Positions 38,302-47,472 of a stretch of DNA of 64,000 nucleotides are shown here, in pieces; position 1 is the first letter of the stretch, and the number at the start of each line of letters is the position of its first letter. Under the pieces are notes generated by a model. It saw nothing but the letters and a program-made list of their open reading frames with translations, had not been told where the DNA came from and did no database searches. The position numbers were made by a program, and so were the translations under genes. Location: positions 17,397 through 81,396 of the forward strand of contig DXBP01000002.1 of NCBI GenBank assembly GCA_019116445.1. The letters run 5' to 3'. Source of the stretch: Candidatus Gemmiger excrementigallinarum. GTDB lineage: Bacteria > Bacillota > Clostridia > Oscillospirales > Ruminococcaceae.

Positions 38302-39693
38302 TTAATCCTCCTCGGCTTTTTCCGTGTGCACCGTCCATACCTCGTTGGTATAAGAATCGGGAGCAACGCCTTCGGCAAAACCGCTGCCCCACAACCAGAG
38401 CACTTCACTTCCGTCCGCCAGCAAAGGAAGCAGCGAACGTTCATCCTGCGGAATTCCGAGTTCGTTATAGTATTTTTTCAACGTCTTGCGTACATGACGA
38501 CCGGCCGGGCGGAAAAAATCCCCCGGCAGACGTGTACGCAAAAGTAGATTCTTCTGTATTTTAGCACAATCCGCGCAACAGTTTAAGTCTTTTTTGAAAA
38601 TTGGTTGATTTTTTAGAAATTCTTCATACTTTACACGGCGAAATTCAACAAAATAACCACCCGGCAGCAGAAAACGCCCTTCGCTGAAAGGCTGCGGCGG
38701 CGCAGGCGGCGGACGTACGCCCCGGGGTGTCAGCCGCAACAAGACTCCATCCTTTACTTTGTAGGTCACTTCAGGCGTAAGCTGCAGGGCACCCTCACCG
38801 CGCTGAATCAGAAAGCGCAGTAGCGTAATATATTTTTCTTCCGCATCTCGCACCGGGCTTACCAGTGAATGCAGTGCCGCGTCCAGCACAGGGCCTTCTG
38901 CCTTACGAAGAACGGATACCTCGTATCCATTCTCCACGGTGGCCGCCTGCAAAAGTGCAGCGGCCTCCCCCGTAAGCCACTGGTCCAGATCCCGTATCTG
39001 ACGGCACAGCCGTGCAATGGCAACCTCCGCCGACGGATTTGCATATTGCAAAGCAGGGATGGCATCGTGGCGAATCCGATTGCGGGCATAGGTATTCTGT
39101 TCGTTGGTTTCGTCCTGAACATAGTTTTGCCCAAGTGCCGCACAGTATGCCTCAGTATCCGAACGGGTAAGGCAAAGACACGGGCGCACATAATAGCCCC
39201 GACGGGGCGGAATTCCTGCCAGGCCGTGCAGGCCGGTTCCCCGCGCCATGCGGAACAGGACGGTTTCCACCTGATCCGACATCGTATGGGCTGTTGCAAT
39301 AAATGCTTCTTCCTGAATCGCAAGGCGATCAAACCATCCGTAGCGAAGTCCGCGTGCCCATTCCTCACTGGGCTGCTGCGGGATTTCCACCCCTTCACGC
39401 AGGGCATCGTACAGGAACAGTTCCACACCGTTTTTGCGGCAGAAAGCTGTCACAAAATTAGCGTCAGCCACCGCATTGACGCCGCGGATTCCGTGATTGA
39501 CATGGGTCGCCAGGACTTCAATTTCCAGATCCCGCCGCCGCCTAAGCAAAAAAAGCAACAAAGCCATAGAGTCTGCCCCTCCGGAGCAGGCTGCAATGAC
39601 TCTGTCGCCAGACTTGAACAAGCCCTGTTGACGGCAATACGCCAGCAAGGTTTCTTCCACGTGTTGAATTACATTTTCGCTATCAGAACTCAT
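38302..39693 (-). CDS. tilS: tRNA(Ile)-lysidine synthetase
   Basis: A 463-residue PP-loop ATPase that converts C34 of tRNA-Ile2 to lysidine. The PP-loop is AACSGGADSMAL; ATHVNHGIRG and ATAHTMSDQVETVLFR (HTxxDQ) follow; a C-terminal TilS domain is present. The start overlaps the end of dnaB by 11 bases. Confidence 0.93.
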   Translation of the reverse strand: MSSDSENVIQHVEETLLAYCRQQGLFKSGDRVIAACSGGADSMALLLFLLRRRRDLEIEVLATHVNHGIRGVNAVADANFVTAFCRKNGVELFLYDALREGVEIPQQPSEEWARGLRYGWFDRLAIQEEAFIATAHTMSDQVETVLFRMARGTGLHGLAGIPPRRGYYVRPCLCLTRSDTEAYCAALGQNYVQDETNEQNTYARNRIRHDAIPALQYANPSAEVAIARLCRQIRDLDQWLTGEAAALLQAATVENGYEVSVLRKAEGPVLDAALHSLVSPVRDAEEKYITLLRFLIQRGEGALQLTPEVTYKVKDGVLLRLTPRGVRPPPAPPQPFSEGRFLLPGGYFVEFRRVKYEEFLKNQPIFKKDLNCCADCAKIQKNLLLRTRLPGDFFRPAGRHVRKTLKKYYNELGIPQDERSLLPLLADGSEVLWLWGSGFAEGVAPDSYTNEVWTVHTEKAEED

Positions 39694-41086
39694 GGGTCAC
39701 ATCCAAATTGCTGAAGCGTGTATGCGCACCATCCCAGCCAAGACGGACCACGCTGGTCTCACCGTGACGGTTTTTGGCCACGATACATTCGGCTTCGTTT
39801 TCGTTGGCCTGATTTTCTTCCCCATTCTGCGAGTTGTAATACGCAGCACGGTACAGGAACAGTACAATATCGGCGTCCTGTTCGATAGAGCCGGAGTCGC
39901 GCAGGTCAGAAAGCTGCGGCCGGTGATCGGAACGTCCCGCCGTCTTTTCCGCCGCACGGGAAAGCTGCGACAAAGCAATAACGGGAACATTGAGTTCCTT
40001 TGCCATAATTTTCAGGTTCCGGGTAATATCGCTGATTTCCTGCACGCGGCTCTCGGTCCTTTTGGCGCTTTGCATCAGCTGCAGATAGTCAATGATCACC
40101 AGGCCGATTTTGTCTTTCTTGGGGTCCTGATTGATGGTGCGGATTTTGGCCTTGATTTCCGGCACCGAGATACCGGAAGTATCATCCATATAAATCGGTG
40201 CATTGTACAGCAGCGAGGTGGCCTGTGCAAAGTCGTTCCAGTCGGAATTATTCAGCCTGCCTGTGCGGAAGGCCTGACTGTCGATGTTGGCTGTACTGGA
40301 AAGAATTCGGTCCGTCAGCTGTTCGCAGGTCATTTCCAGACTGAAAATAATCGTCGGCACCTTTTGCTGCCGTGCCACATTGGTTGCGATATTCAATGCA
40401 AAGCTCGTTTTTCCCATACCGGGACGCGCGGCCAGGATAATCAGGTCAGAGCGGCCGAGTCCGGTCAAGACGGTATCCAGGTAATTGAAGCCCGTGGGAA
40501 TACCGGCGAACTTGTCGCGGTCCGCACCGCTGAGTTTCTGCATCGTATCAATGACTTCCAGGATGGATTCCCGGATGGTCTTGACGCCCGATTTATCACG
40601 ACCACTGCGAATATCGTAAATCTTCTGTTCTGCCGACTCCAGAAGCATATCGGCATCTTCGCCGCTAGTCGTTTCGCTCAGGATACTGCGGGCCGCCTCG
40701 ATCAGACGGCGTGCCTGATACTTTTCCCTGACAATTTTAAAGTACGAATCAACATTGGAAATGGCCGGCACCGTTTCGGCAATATGGGTAATATAAATTT
40801 TGGCATCGTCGGCACTGGCAAAAGTACCTGCGCCAGCCAGTGCGTTCACCAGTGTGATGATGTCGACGGCTTCACTCTCCGTATAAAGTGTGCGCATCGT
40901 TTCATACACAGCGCGGTTCTGGTCCGAATAGAACATTTCCGGTTCCATATCGGTGATGAGGCGATTCAGAATCGTTTCATCCATCAAAGCCGCACCCAAA
41001 ATGCTCTGCTCGGCCTGCATATTGTAGGGCATCTGGATGCCCAGGCTGGAAAGGCTCAATTCTTCATTGCGCGGCACAACAGGCAT
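39683..41086 (-). CDS. dnaB: Replicative DNA helicase
   Basis: A 467-residue hexameric helicase. The N-terminal domain (PYNMQAEQSILGAAL) is followed by the RecA-like motor with LAARPGMGKTSFAL and the Walker B region VIIDYLQLM. It lies in the rplI-dnaB pair usual in Firmicutes (there named dnaC). Confidence 0.96.
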   Translation of the reverse strand: MPVVPRNEELSLSSLGIQMPYNMQAEQSILGAALMDETILNRLITDMEPEMFYSDQNRAVYETMRTLYTESEAVDIITLVNALAGAGTFASADDAKIYITHIAETVPAISNVDSYFKIVREKYQARRLIEAARSILSETTSGEDADMLLESAEQKIYDIRSGRDKSGVKTIRESILEVIDTMQKLSGADRDKFAGIPTGFNYLDTVLTGLGRSDLIILAARPGMGKTSFALNIATNVARQQKVPTIIFSLEMTCEQLTDRILSSTANIDSQAFRTGRLNNSDWNDFAQATSLLYNAPIYMDDTSGISVPEIKAKIRTINQDPKKDKIGLVIIDYLQLMQSAKRTESRVQEISDITRNLKIMAKELNVPVIALSQLSRAAEKTAGRSDHRPQLSDLRDSGSIEQDADIVLFLYRAAYYNSQNGEENQANENEAECIVAKNRHGETSVVRLGWDGAHTRFSNLDVTHEF

Positions 41087-41124
41087 CCCCCTTCCCCACG
41101 CATTTTATGTAAAGTTTCTTTTCT

Positions 41125-41571
41125 TTACAGTTCTTCCACCTTGACCTTAAAAGGTGCCGAAACCCCTGCATACAGGCGAACGGTAGCATCATAGCTGCCA
41201 AACTCCTTGATGGCAGAGGGCAGTTCCACCTTTTTCTTGTCAATTTCCGTTCCGGTCAGCTGGGTCAGCAGTTCCGCCACTTCCTTGCCGGTAACTTTAC
41301 CATACAACTTGCCGGAAGCACCACCCTTGATCTTGGCAGTCACCGTTTTGCCCTTGATCTTGGCGGCCAGCGCTTCTGCAGCAGCACGGGCTTCCGCCTC
41401 GTGATGGGCCTTAGCTTCGCTCTTGGTGCGGGCCTGGTTCAAAGCAGCAGCGTCAGCCGGTGCCGCCAGACCGCGCGGGAAAAGGAAATTGCGGGCGTAC
41501 CCGTCAGAAACCTCATGGATCTCGTCCTTCTTGCCGATGGTTTTCACATCCTGTTTCAGAATGATTTTCAT
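41125..41571 (-). CDS. rplI: 50S ribosomal protein L9
   Basis: A 148-residue ribosomal protein beginning [18 protein letters not shown] with the signature for [13 protein letters not shown], a central helix and the C-terminal RNA-binding domain. GGAGG lies upstream of ATG 41571. Confidence 0.97.
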   Translation of the reverse strand: MKIILKQDVKTIGKKDEIHEVSDGYARNFLFPRGLAAPADAAALNQARTKSEAKAHHEAEARAAAEALAAKIKGKTVTAKIKGGASGKLYGKVTGKEVAELLTQLTGTEIDKKKVELPSAIKEFGSYDATVRLYAGVSAPFKVKVEEL

Positions 41572-41592
41572 ATCGTGTATCCTCCAATCATA

Positions 41593-43572
41593 TCAGTTTT
41601 GTCGTGTCGCGACGGCATTTGCCGCCTGCGAAGCACGGTAAATATCAATCTGTTCACGGATCTGCCGCTCCGCAGCATCCAGCGTACAATTCTGCAGCTG
41701 TGCGCCGGCCATCATCAGATGACCGCCGCCTCCCAAAGGTTCCAGGATCACCTGTACATTGAGGGCACCCATGCTGCGGGCAGAAATGTTGACTCCGCCG
41801 TTCTTGGCTACGGCAACAAAGCTGGCATCTACCCCGTTGATCGTCAACAGGTCATTGGCTGCCATAGGCAGAACCACGTTCATACCGGCGTCCAGTTCGC
41901 CGGACAGTGCAATGGCACAGCCTTTGTATATGTAGGCACTCTCCACAATGTGAGCGCGCGCCTCATATTCCTCCTTCGAAGTGTTGAACAACAGTTTGGT
42001 TTCCGCCGTCTGTGCACCGCGGCTTCGCAGCCAGGCAGCAGCTTCAAAGGTACGCACCCCTACATGCAGTGCAAAGCTGCGGGTATCGAGCATGATGCCA
42101 GCCAGCAAAGCCTGTGCTTCCAGCGGTGTGATGTTGCCTTCCTTGGGCATGAACTGAAGCAATTCACAAATCAGTTCACTGGCGCTGGAAGCATACGGTT
42201 CGTGGTACAGCAGCAAAGGACGGTCAATGTGTCCAACCGCCATACGGTGATGATCGATCACCACAACGCGCTTGCACTTCTCGTATATTTTCTGGCTTTC
42301 CAGAAGTCGTTTCTGGTAGGTATCCACCACGATCAGCAACGTGTTAGGGGTGATGACATCCAGCGTTTGATCCGGTGCAATAAAGTCTTTACCGCAGCCT
42401 GCATCCAGGAACGTTTTGAGCAGCGACCCTGCCAGCGTTGCATCGCTGTTGATGGCAATAACTGCCGGGACACCGCACATTTTGCAGATGCGCAGGGCAC
42501 CGATTGCGGAACCTACCGCATCCAGATCGCTCATGCGATGTCCCATGACAATGACGCTGTCGCTCTTCTTGATAAGATCGCACAGCGCACGGGAGATGAT
42601 GCGGCTGCGTACATGGCTGCGTTTTTCCACGCCATGGGAAATGCCGCCATAGAACTCAAATCCGTCCACCGTCTTTACAGCCGCCTGATCTCCACCGCGC
42701 CCCAGCGCGATGTCGATGCTCTCACGCGCCATCTGATGGCATTCCTGAAGGGTTTTGCCGCCGTGGCCCACGCCAATAGAAAGTGTTGTAAGGCCTCCGG
42801 GATGCAATGCGCGCACTTTATCCAGAATATCAAACCGTTCCTGCAGCATCCAGCGCACATCGCGCTCCTCCACCACCGCAATATAACGGCTGTTGGAAAC
42901 ACGGCGCAGAAAACCGGTGCTTCTCCCGATGTACTCTTCCAGAAGACTGTTGATCGCTTCCAGTTCCTTGGCCTGTTCACTGTCTTTCATATCATCAAAC
43001 AGTTCATCGTAACTGTCGATTACAATGATCAGACAGGCCGGACGGCTTTCGGTATATTCGTCAAGGGTCTGCTTGTAGAAGGTATTGTCGACCAGGTATA
43101 CGATGCTGGCGCCGCGGCTGCCCTTTGCAGAACCGGCGTAAGCCGTAAAACGCCGTTCTCCCACAACAAGATCCTGCCCGTGCGGACGCGAACAGACAGC
43201 CAAATCCAGATCCGGCAAAACCCGTTCCACCGGACGCGTCACTGCGTCGCTGCCTTCCAGGACCTTTTCGCGGAAGAAAGTATTATACCACAGAATTCTG
43301 CCATCCGCAACGAGTACCGTCGGGATCGGCAGCCCCGTAAGGCTGTACTGTATCCGGCTGTTTTCAAAATCTGTGCTGCACAGCTGTGCAGCCACATAGG
43401 CGCGCAGTCTGCGCCGTGTATACCACAGCACACACAGTGCAACAACGACCAGTACAAACGGTACGATAAGCCATTGCGGTGAAACAATTGCCACCGGAAC
43501 AACCATCGCCACCAACGCCACCAGCAGCAGTAAAAGCACTGCAGCCGCATCCAGGCCGTCTTTGTGTTTCAT
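41593..43572 (-). CDS. gdpP: GdpP/YybT-type cyclic-di-AMP phosphodiesterase
   Basis: A 659-residue membrane protein. Two N-terminal membrane segments (about residues 10-50), a PAS-like domain, a degenerate GGDEF domain and a DHH/DHHA1 phosphodiesterase are visible; DHH motifs are VMGHRMSDLDAVG and VVVIDHHRM, and DHHA1 ends with GGGGHLMMAG. It hydrolyses c-di-AMP, which controls potassium and wall homeostasis. It sits between rnj and rplI as in other Firmicutes. Confidence 0.92.
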   Translation of the reverse strand: MKHKDGLDAAAVLLLLLVALVAMVVPVAIVSPQWLIVPFVLVVVALCVLWYTRRRLRAYVAAQLCSTDFENSRIQYSLTGLPIPTVLVADGRILWYNTFFREKVLEGSDAVTRPVERVLPDLDLAVCSRPHGQDLVVGERRFTAYAGSAKGSRGASIVYLVDNTFYKQTLDEYTESRPACLIIVIDSYDELFDDMKDSEQAKELEAINSLLEEYIGRSTGFLRRVSNSRYIAVVEERDVRWMLQERFDILDKVRALHPGGLTTLSIGVGHGGKTLQECHQMARESIDIALGRGGDQAAVKTVDGFEFYGGISHGVEKRSHVRSRIISRALCDLIKKSDSVIVMGHRMSDLDAVGSAIGALRICKMCGVPAVIAINSDATLAGSLLKTFLDAGCGKDFIAPDQTLDVITPNTLLIVVDTYQKRLLESQKIYEKCKRVVVIDHHRMAVGHIDRPLLLYHEPYASSASELICELLQFMPKEGNITPLEAQALLAGIMLDTRSFALHVGVRTFEAAAWLRSRGAQTAETKLLFNTSKEEYEARAHIVESAYIYKGCAIALSGELDAGMNVVLPMAANDLLTINGVDASFVAVAKNGGVNISARSMGALNVQVILEPLGGGGHLMMAGAQLQNCTLDAAERQIREQIDIYRASQAANAVATRQN

Positions 43573-43609
43573 GGTGAAAACCCCACATTCCCGCCGGGCG
43601 GGCGAATCC

Positions 43610-45598
43610 TCAAACTTCCAGTAAGATGGGCAGAATCATCGGGCTGCGCTTGGTACGGCGATAAATATAACTGGAAAGCGCCTCCCGCACACGGGCTTTC
43701 ACACTGGCCCAGTCATGCATATTGTCGCTCAGGCTGCGATCCAGCGCCATCTCGACCTGGGTGCGCAAACCGTCCATGAGTTCTTCGCTTTCCCGTACAT
43801 AGACAAACCCGCGGCTGACGATATCAGGCCCGGAAAGGACCTGACCGTTGGAACCATCCACTGCAGCGGTCACAATAATGATACCATCCTCCGACAGATG
43901 ATGACGGTCACGCAGGACAACATTGCCCACATCGCCCACGCCGTAGCCGTCCACCATGACAGCGCCTGCCGTCACGGTGTTTTCTACCGTCATACTGTCC
44001 GCCGAAATACGGATATTCTGTCCGTTTTCTGCAATATAGATATTCTGCTTCGGGATATATCCCAGATGTTCTGCCGTTTCGGCATGGCGCTTGAGCTGTT
44101 TGAACTCGCCATGCACCGGCAGAAAATACTGCGGATGTGCCAGCGTGAGCATCAACTTTTGTTCTTCCTGGCAGGCATGGCCGGAAACATGCGTGTCGTA
44201 CATGTTCTCATAGATAACTTCCGCGCCAAGGCTCAGCAGACCGTTGACGACTTTGGTCACCGTTTTCTCGTTGCCGGGAATGGGCCGCGCCGAAATGATG
44301 ATAAAGTCATTGGGGCCGACCTTCACCTGACGGTGGCTGGCCTGTGCCATACGGGAAAGGGCGGACAGCGGTTCGCCCTGGCTGCCGGTGGTAATCAGGA
44401 CCACTTTTTCCGGCGGATACTTGTTGATTTCATCAATATCGATGAGCACGTTATCCGGTGCGTGGAGATACCCCAGTTCGCGGGCCATTTCCGTGTTGGA
44501 AACCATGCTGCGGCCGCTGACCGCCACCTTGCGGCCCGACTCAATCGCCAAATCAATGATCTGCTGCACACGATAAATGTTGGAGGCAAAGGTCGCCACA
44601 ATAATTCTGCGGTTGCGGGCGCGAACAAACAACCGGCGCACACCTTCCGCCACCGTCTGTTCCGTAGCCGTAAAGCCCGGGCGCTCTGCGTTGGTGGAAT
44701 CCGACAGCAGGGCCAGCACACCTTTACGGCCGTACTCGGCAATGGTGGAAAGATCCGTGACAGCATCGCCCGAGAGCGGTGTATAGTCCACCTTGAAGTC
44801 GCCGGTATGGATCACCACACCCGCCGGGCACTCAATGGCAAATGCCAGCGCATCGGGGATGGAGTGGTTCACATGGATCGGCTCCACCGTAAAGCATCCC
44901 AGTTTGACCTTCTGGCGCGGACGAATTTCATGGAAAATCGCACTGGATGCCAGACCGTGTTCTTCGAGTTTATTCTTGATAAGACCGATGGTCAGCCGGG
45001 CGGCATAAATCGGCACATCGAACTTCTTGAGCAGATACGGCAGACTGCCAATGTGGTCTTCATGACCATGGGTGATGAACAGGCCTTTGATCCGGTCCTT
45101 GTTTTCCAGCACATAGGTAAAGTCCGGAATCACCAGATCGACGCCGAACATATCGGCATCCGGGAATACCAGGCCGCAATCCACAAGGATCATATCGCCC
45201 TGGCATTCATACAACGTGATGTTTTTGCCAACTTCGCCCAAACCGCCCAACGGACAGATATGCATAGGAATTGCGGGCGTCATTTCATAATTGTTGCGCT
45301 GCTGCTGTTTGCGGCTGCGGCGCGGCTGGGATTTGCTATTCGGGGCCGTTCCGTTCTGCAGTTGCTGGGCCGACGGATTACGGCCACGGCGTGGCCGCGG
45401 CGCCGGCACACTTTGTGCCGCTGCGGCAGACTCCGCAGCAGGTACCCCGTGCCCGGATTTGCGGCGGGGACGGCGCGGCGTGTTAGCGTTCTGCTGGGCT
45501 TTTTCGTTACGGGCCGCGCGGCGGGAAACGGTACGTTCCGCTGCGGCCTGTCCATTATTTCCATTCGACGATTTACGTTTCGGCTTGACTTCTTCCAT
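43610..45598 (-). CDS. rnj: Ribonuclease J with basic N-terminal extension
   Basis: A 662-residue metallo-beta-lactamase/beta-CASP nuclease. Metal motif is THGHEDHIG, with HTGDFKVD and VSGHA further on. It acts as 5'-3' exonuclease and endonuclease in mRNA turnover. About 105 residues of Lys/Arg/Gln/Asn-rich low-complexity sequence precede the catalytic domain (which begins near MHICPLGGLGEVGK), unlike Bacillus RNase J1. ATG 45598 has GGAGG upstream; the frame continuing to 46357 is antisense to rnhA and not coding. Confidence 0.92.
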   Translation of the reverse strand: MEEVKPKRKSSNGNNGQAAAERTVSRRAARNEKAQQNANTPRRPRRKSGHGVPAAESAAAAQSVPAPRPRRGRNPSAQQLQNGTAPNSKSQPRRSRKQQQRNNYEMTPAIPMHICPLGGLGEVGKNITLYECQGDMILVDCGLVFPDADMFGVDLVIPDFTYVLENKDRIKGLFITHGHEDHIGSLPYLLKKFDVPIYAARLTIGLIKNKLEEHGLASSAIFHEIRPRQKVKLGCFTVEPIHVNHSIPDALAFAIECPAGVVIHTGDFKVDYTPLSGDAVTDLSTIAEYGRKGVLALLSDSTNAERPGFTATEQTVAEGVRRLFVRARNRRIIVATFASNIYRVQQIIDLAIESGRKVAVSGRSMVSNTEMARELGYLHAPDNVLIDIDEINKYPPEKVVLITTGSQGEPLSALSRMAQASHRQVKVGPNDFIIISARPIPGNEKTVTKVVNGLLSLGAEVIYENMYDTHVSGHACQEEQKLMLTLAHPQYFLPVHGEFKQLKRHAETAEHLGYIPKQNIYIAENGQNIRISADSMTVENTVTAGAVMVDGYGVGDVGNVVLRDRHHLSEDGIIIVTAAVDGSNGQVLSGPDIVSRGFVYVRESEELMDGLRTQVEMALDRSLSDNMHDWASVKARVREALSSYIYRRTKRSPMILPILLEV

Positions 45599-45688
45599 GA
45601 AAACCTCCGTGCTCTCTTCTGACAGAACCCCCAGGTACAAAGACGTACACTTCGGGCCTCTGTGCTGAATTTGCGATTTATGTATGCA

Positions 45689-45708
45689 GAAAGGCCGTTT
45701 AGCCTTTC
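45689..45708 (-). other. Hairpin in the rnj leader
   Basis: GAAAGGC and GCCTTTC (45689-45695, 45702-45708) form a 7-bp hairpin inside an unusually long leader of about 185 bases between the rnj promoter and ATG 45598. Confidence 0.45.
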
Positions 45709-45788
45709 GTGTTTCGGTTGGGCGCGAAAAGTCCGCCTGAAAAGGCGCGGCCGGGCCCGGTCTATACACATCATTGCAGTTATTATTT

Positions 45789-45817
45789 ATTATAAACGGA
45801 TTCCACTGCCTTGTCAA
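45789..45817 (-). promoter_or_regulatory. Consensus promoter of rnj-gdpP-rplI-dnaB
   Basis: Minus-strand TTGACA (45812-45817), exactly 17 bases, TATAAT (45789-45794): full sigma-A consensus. Confidence 0.85.
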
Positions 45818-45819
45818 AC

Positions 45820-45848
45820 TTGCCATAAGTCTGTAAAGCGGGTATAAT
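45820..45848 (+). promoter_or_regulatory. Promoter of rnhA-mnmA
   Basis: Plus-strand TTGCCA (45820-45825), 17-base spacer, TATAAT (45843-45848). It is back to back with the rnj promoter, the -35 boxes being two bases apart. Confidence 0.8.
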
Positions 45849-45886
45849 TCCTGTACAAGGATTATTGTCAGTACCAGGAGATTTAT

Positions 45887-46348
45887 ATGAAACATATCGA
45901 GATCTATACCGACGGGGCTTGCAGCGGCAATCCCGGCCCGGGTGGCTGGGGAGCGATTCTGCGTTTCCGGGCCCGTGACAAGGTTTACGAGAAGGAACTT
46001 TCCGGCGGCGAAGCCCAGACTACCAACAACCGCATGGAAATGACGGCCCTGCTGGAAGCTCTGCGCCAGTTGAAAGAACCCTGCGCCATTGACCTGTACA
46101 GCGACAGCCAGTATGTCATCAACGCGCTGGAAAAAGGCTGGGCAAAGGGCTGGCGTGCAAGAGGCTGGAAGAAAGCCGATAAATCTCCCGCTCTGAATTC
46201 GGACCTTTGGGCCCCACTTCTGGCGGAAAGCGAGAAGCACCAGATCACCTATCACTGGCTCAAAGGTCATGCCGGCCATCCCGAAAACGAACGCTGCGAC
46301 CGCATGGCCGTTGAGCAGAGTAAAAAGTACGGCGGCCGCCAGGCCTGA
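45887..46348 (+). CDS. rnhA: Ribonuclease HI
   Basis: A 153-residue RNase H1 cutting RNA in RNA-DNA hybrids. Catalytic residues are seen in [15 protein letters not shown] (Asp), [13 protein letters not shown] (Glu), [11 protein letters not shown] (Asp) and [11 protein letters not shown] (Asp). It is followed after 29 bases by mnmA on the same strand. Confidence 0.96.
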   Translation: MKHIEIYTDGACSGNPGPGGWGAILRFRARDKVYEKELSGGEAQTTNNRMEMTALLEALRQLKEPCAIDLYSDSQYVINALEKGWAKGWRARGWKKADKSPALNSDLWAPLLAESEKHQITYHWLKGHAGHPENERCDRMAVEQSKKYGGRQA

Positions 46349-46377
46349 CCGCACCAAGATAATAAGGAGGACCTCCC

Positions 46378-47424
46378 ATGGAAGGCTTCAATACCTTTGA
46401 AAAGCAGGATAAAGTTTTGATGGGGATGAGCGGCGGCGTGGATTCCAGTGTGGCTGTTCGCATTCTGCAGGAACAGGGATTTTCCGTACAAGGTGCGGTG
46501 ATCCGCTTTTCCCCCGCTCACAATGCCGCAGTCGACGCCGCAAAAGCATCCGCTGAAACGTTGCAGATCCCGCTTCATGTGATTGATGCGGAGCAGGCAT
46601 TTGAGCAGTATGTTATTTTGCCCTTCTGCGAAAATTATTGTGCCGGCAGGACCCCCAACCCCTGTATTATGTGCAACCCGCTTGTAAAATTCCAGCTTCT
46701 GGCAGAAAAGGCCGCAGAACTTGGCTGCAAATTCATTGCCACCGGCCATTATGCCCGTGTAGAAGTGGATGAAAACGGAACCAGCCGCATTGCAGTGCCG
46801 GAAAGTGCCGCGCGGGATCAGAGTTATATGCTCTATCGCCTGCCGCAGGAAATTCTCAGCAAGCTGGTATTGCCCTTGGGAGAATTCGAGAAGGATGACA
46901 TCCGGGAAATGGCCCGGGAGCTCCATCTCGCCTGTGCAGACGCTCCCGATTCCATGGAAATCTGCTTCATCCCCGACGGGGACTATTCCTCTTATATCCG
47001 GGCACGCGGCTTCACCCCCAAAACAGGTCGCTTCATCGGCCCGCAGGGTGAAGATCTGGGCGCTCACGCCGGCGTGGACCATTACACTGTTGGCCAGCGC
47101 AAAGGTCTTGGAATTGCTGCCGGGCGGCCTTTGTTTGTCAAAGCCATTTTGGAGAATGGCGACATTCAGTTGGCGGAAACCGGTCAGGAATACAGCAGCC
47201 GCATCCGTCTGACCGATCTGATCACCCCAAATGCCCTGCCGCTCCCCGCCGGGGAGTATCTCGTCAAAATCCGCAGTGCCGCAAAACCTGCCCCGTGCGT
47301 GTACAACGGAAATGGCGAAATCGATTTTCCGGAACCGGTCAGAGCCCCGGCCCCCGGCCAAAGCGCCGTACTGTATCGTGACGGCCTTGTCTACGGCGGC
47401 GGCATCATTGCCGAAACCGAGTAA
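46378..47424 (+). CDS. mnmA: tRNA-specific 2-thiouridylase MnmA
   Basis: A 348-residue PP-loop enzyme that thiolates U34 of tRNA Lys, Glu and Gln. The PP-loop is MGMSGGVDSS; catalytic cysteines lie in TPNPCIMCN and EICFIPDGDY; a C-terminal beta-barrel follows. AAGGAGG lies upstream of ATG 46378. Confidence 0.93.
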   Translation: MEGFNTFEKQDKVLMGMSGGVDSSVAVRILQEQGFSVQGAVIRFSPAHNAAVDAAKASAETLQIPLHVIDAEQAFEQYVILPFCENYCAGRTPNPCIMCNPLVKFQLLAEKAAELGCKFIATGHYARVEVDENGTSRIAVPESAARDQSYMLYRLPQEILSKLVLPLGEFEKDDIREMARELHLACADAPDSMEICFIPDGDYSSYIRARGFTPKTGRFIGPQGEDLGAHAGVDHYTVGQRKGLGIAAGRPLFVKAILENGDIQLAETGQEYSSRIRLTDLITPNALPLPAGEYLVKIRSAAKPAPCVYNGNGEIDFPEPVRAPAPGQSAVLYRDGLVYGGGIIAETE

Positions 47425-47429
47425 ACACA

Positions 47430-47466
47430 CAAAAAGCTTCCTGCCCAGGCAGGAAGCTTTTCCTTT
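47430..47466. terminator. Bidirectional terminator between mnmA and lysA
   Basis: A 12-bp stem AAGCTTCCTGCC with its complement and a 2-base loop, flanked by A and T runs, lies between the two convergent genes. Confidence 0.85.
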
Positions 47467-47472
47467 TTCTAT

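Noticed and set aside
45599..46357. In-frame extension of RNase J upstream of 45598
   Set aside because: It runs antisense through rnhA and both promoters, and ATG 45598 has a good ribosome site.
46267..47430. 387-codon minus-strand frame
   Set aside because: Antisense of mnmA, which has all catalytic motifs.
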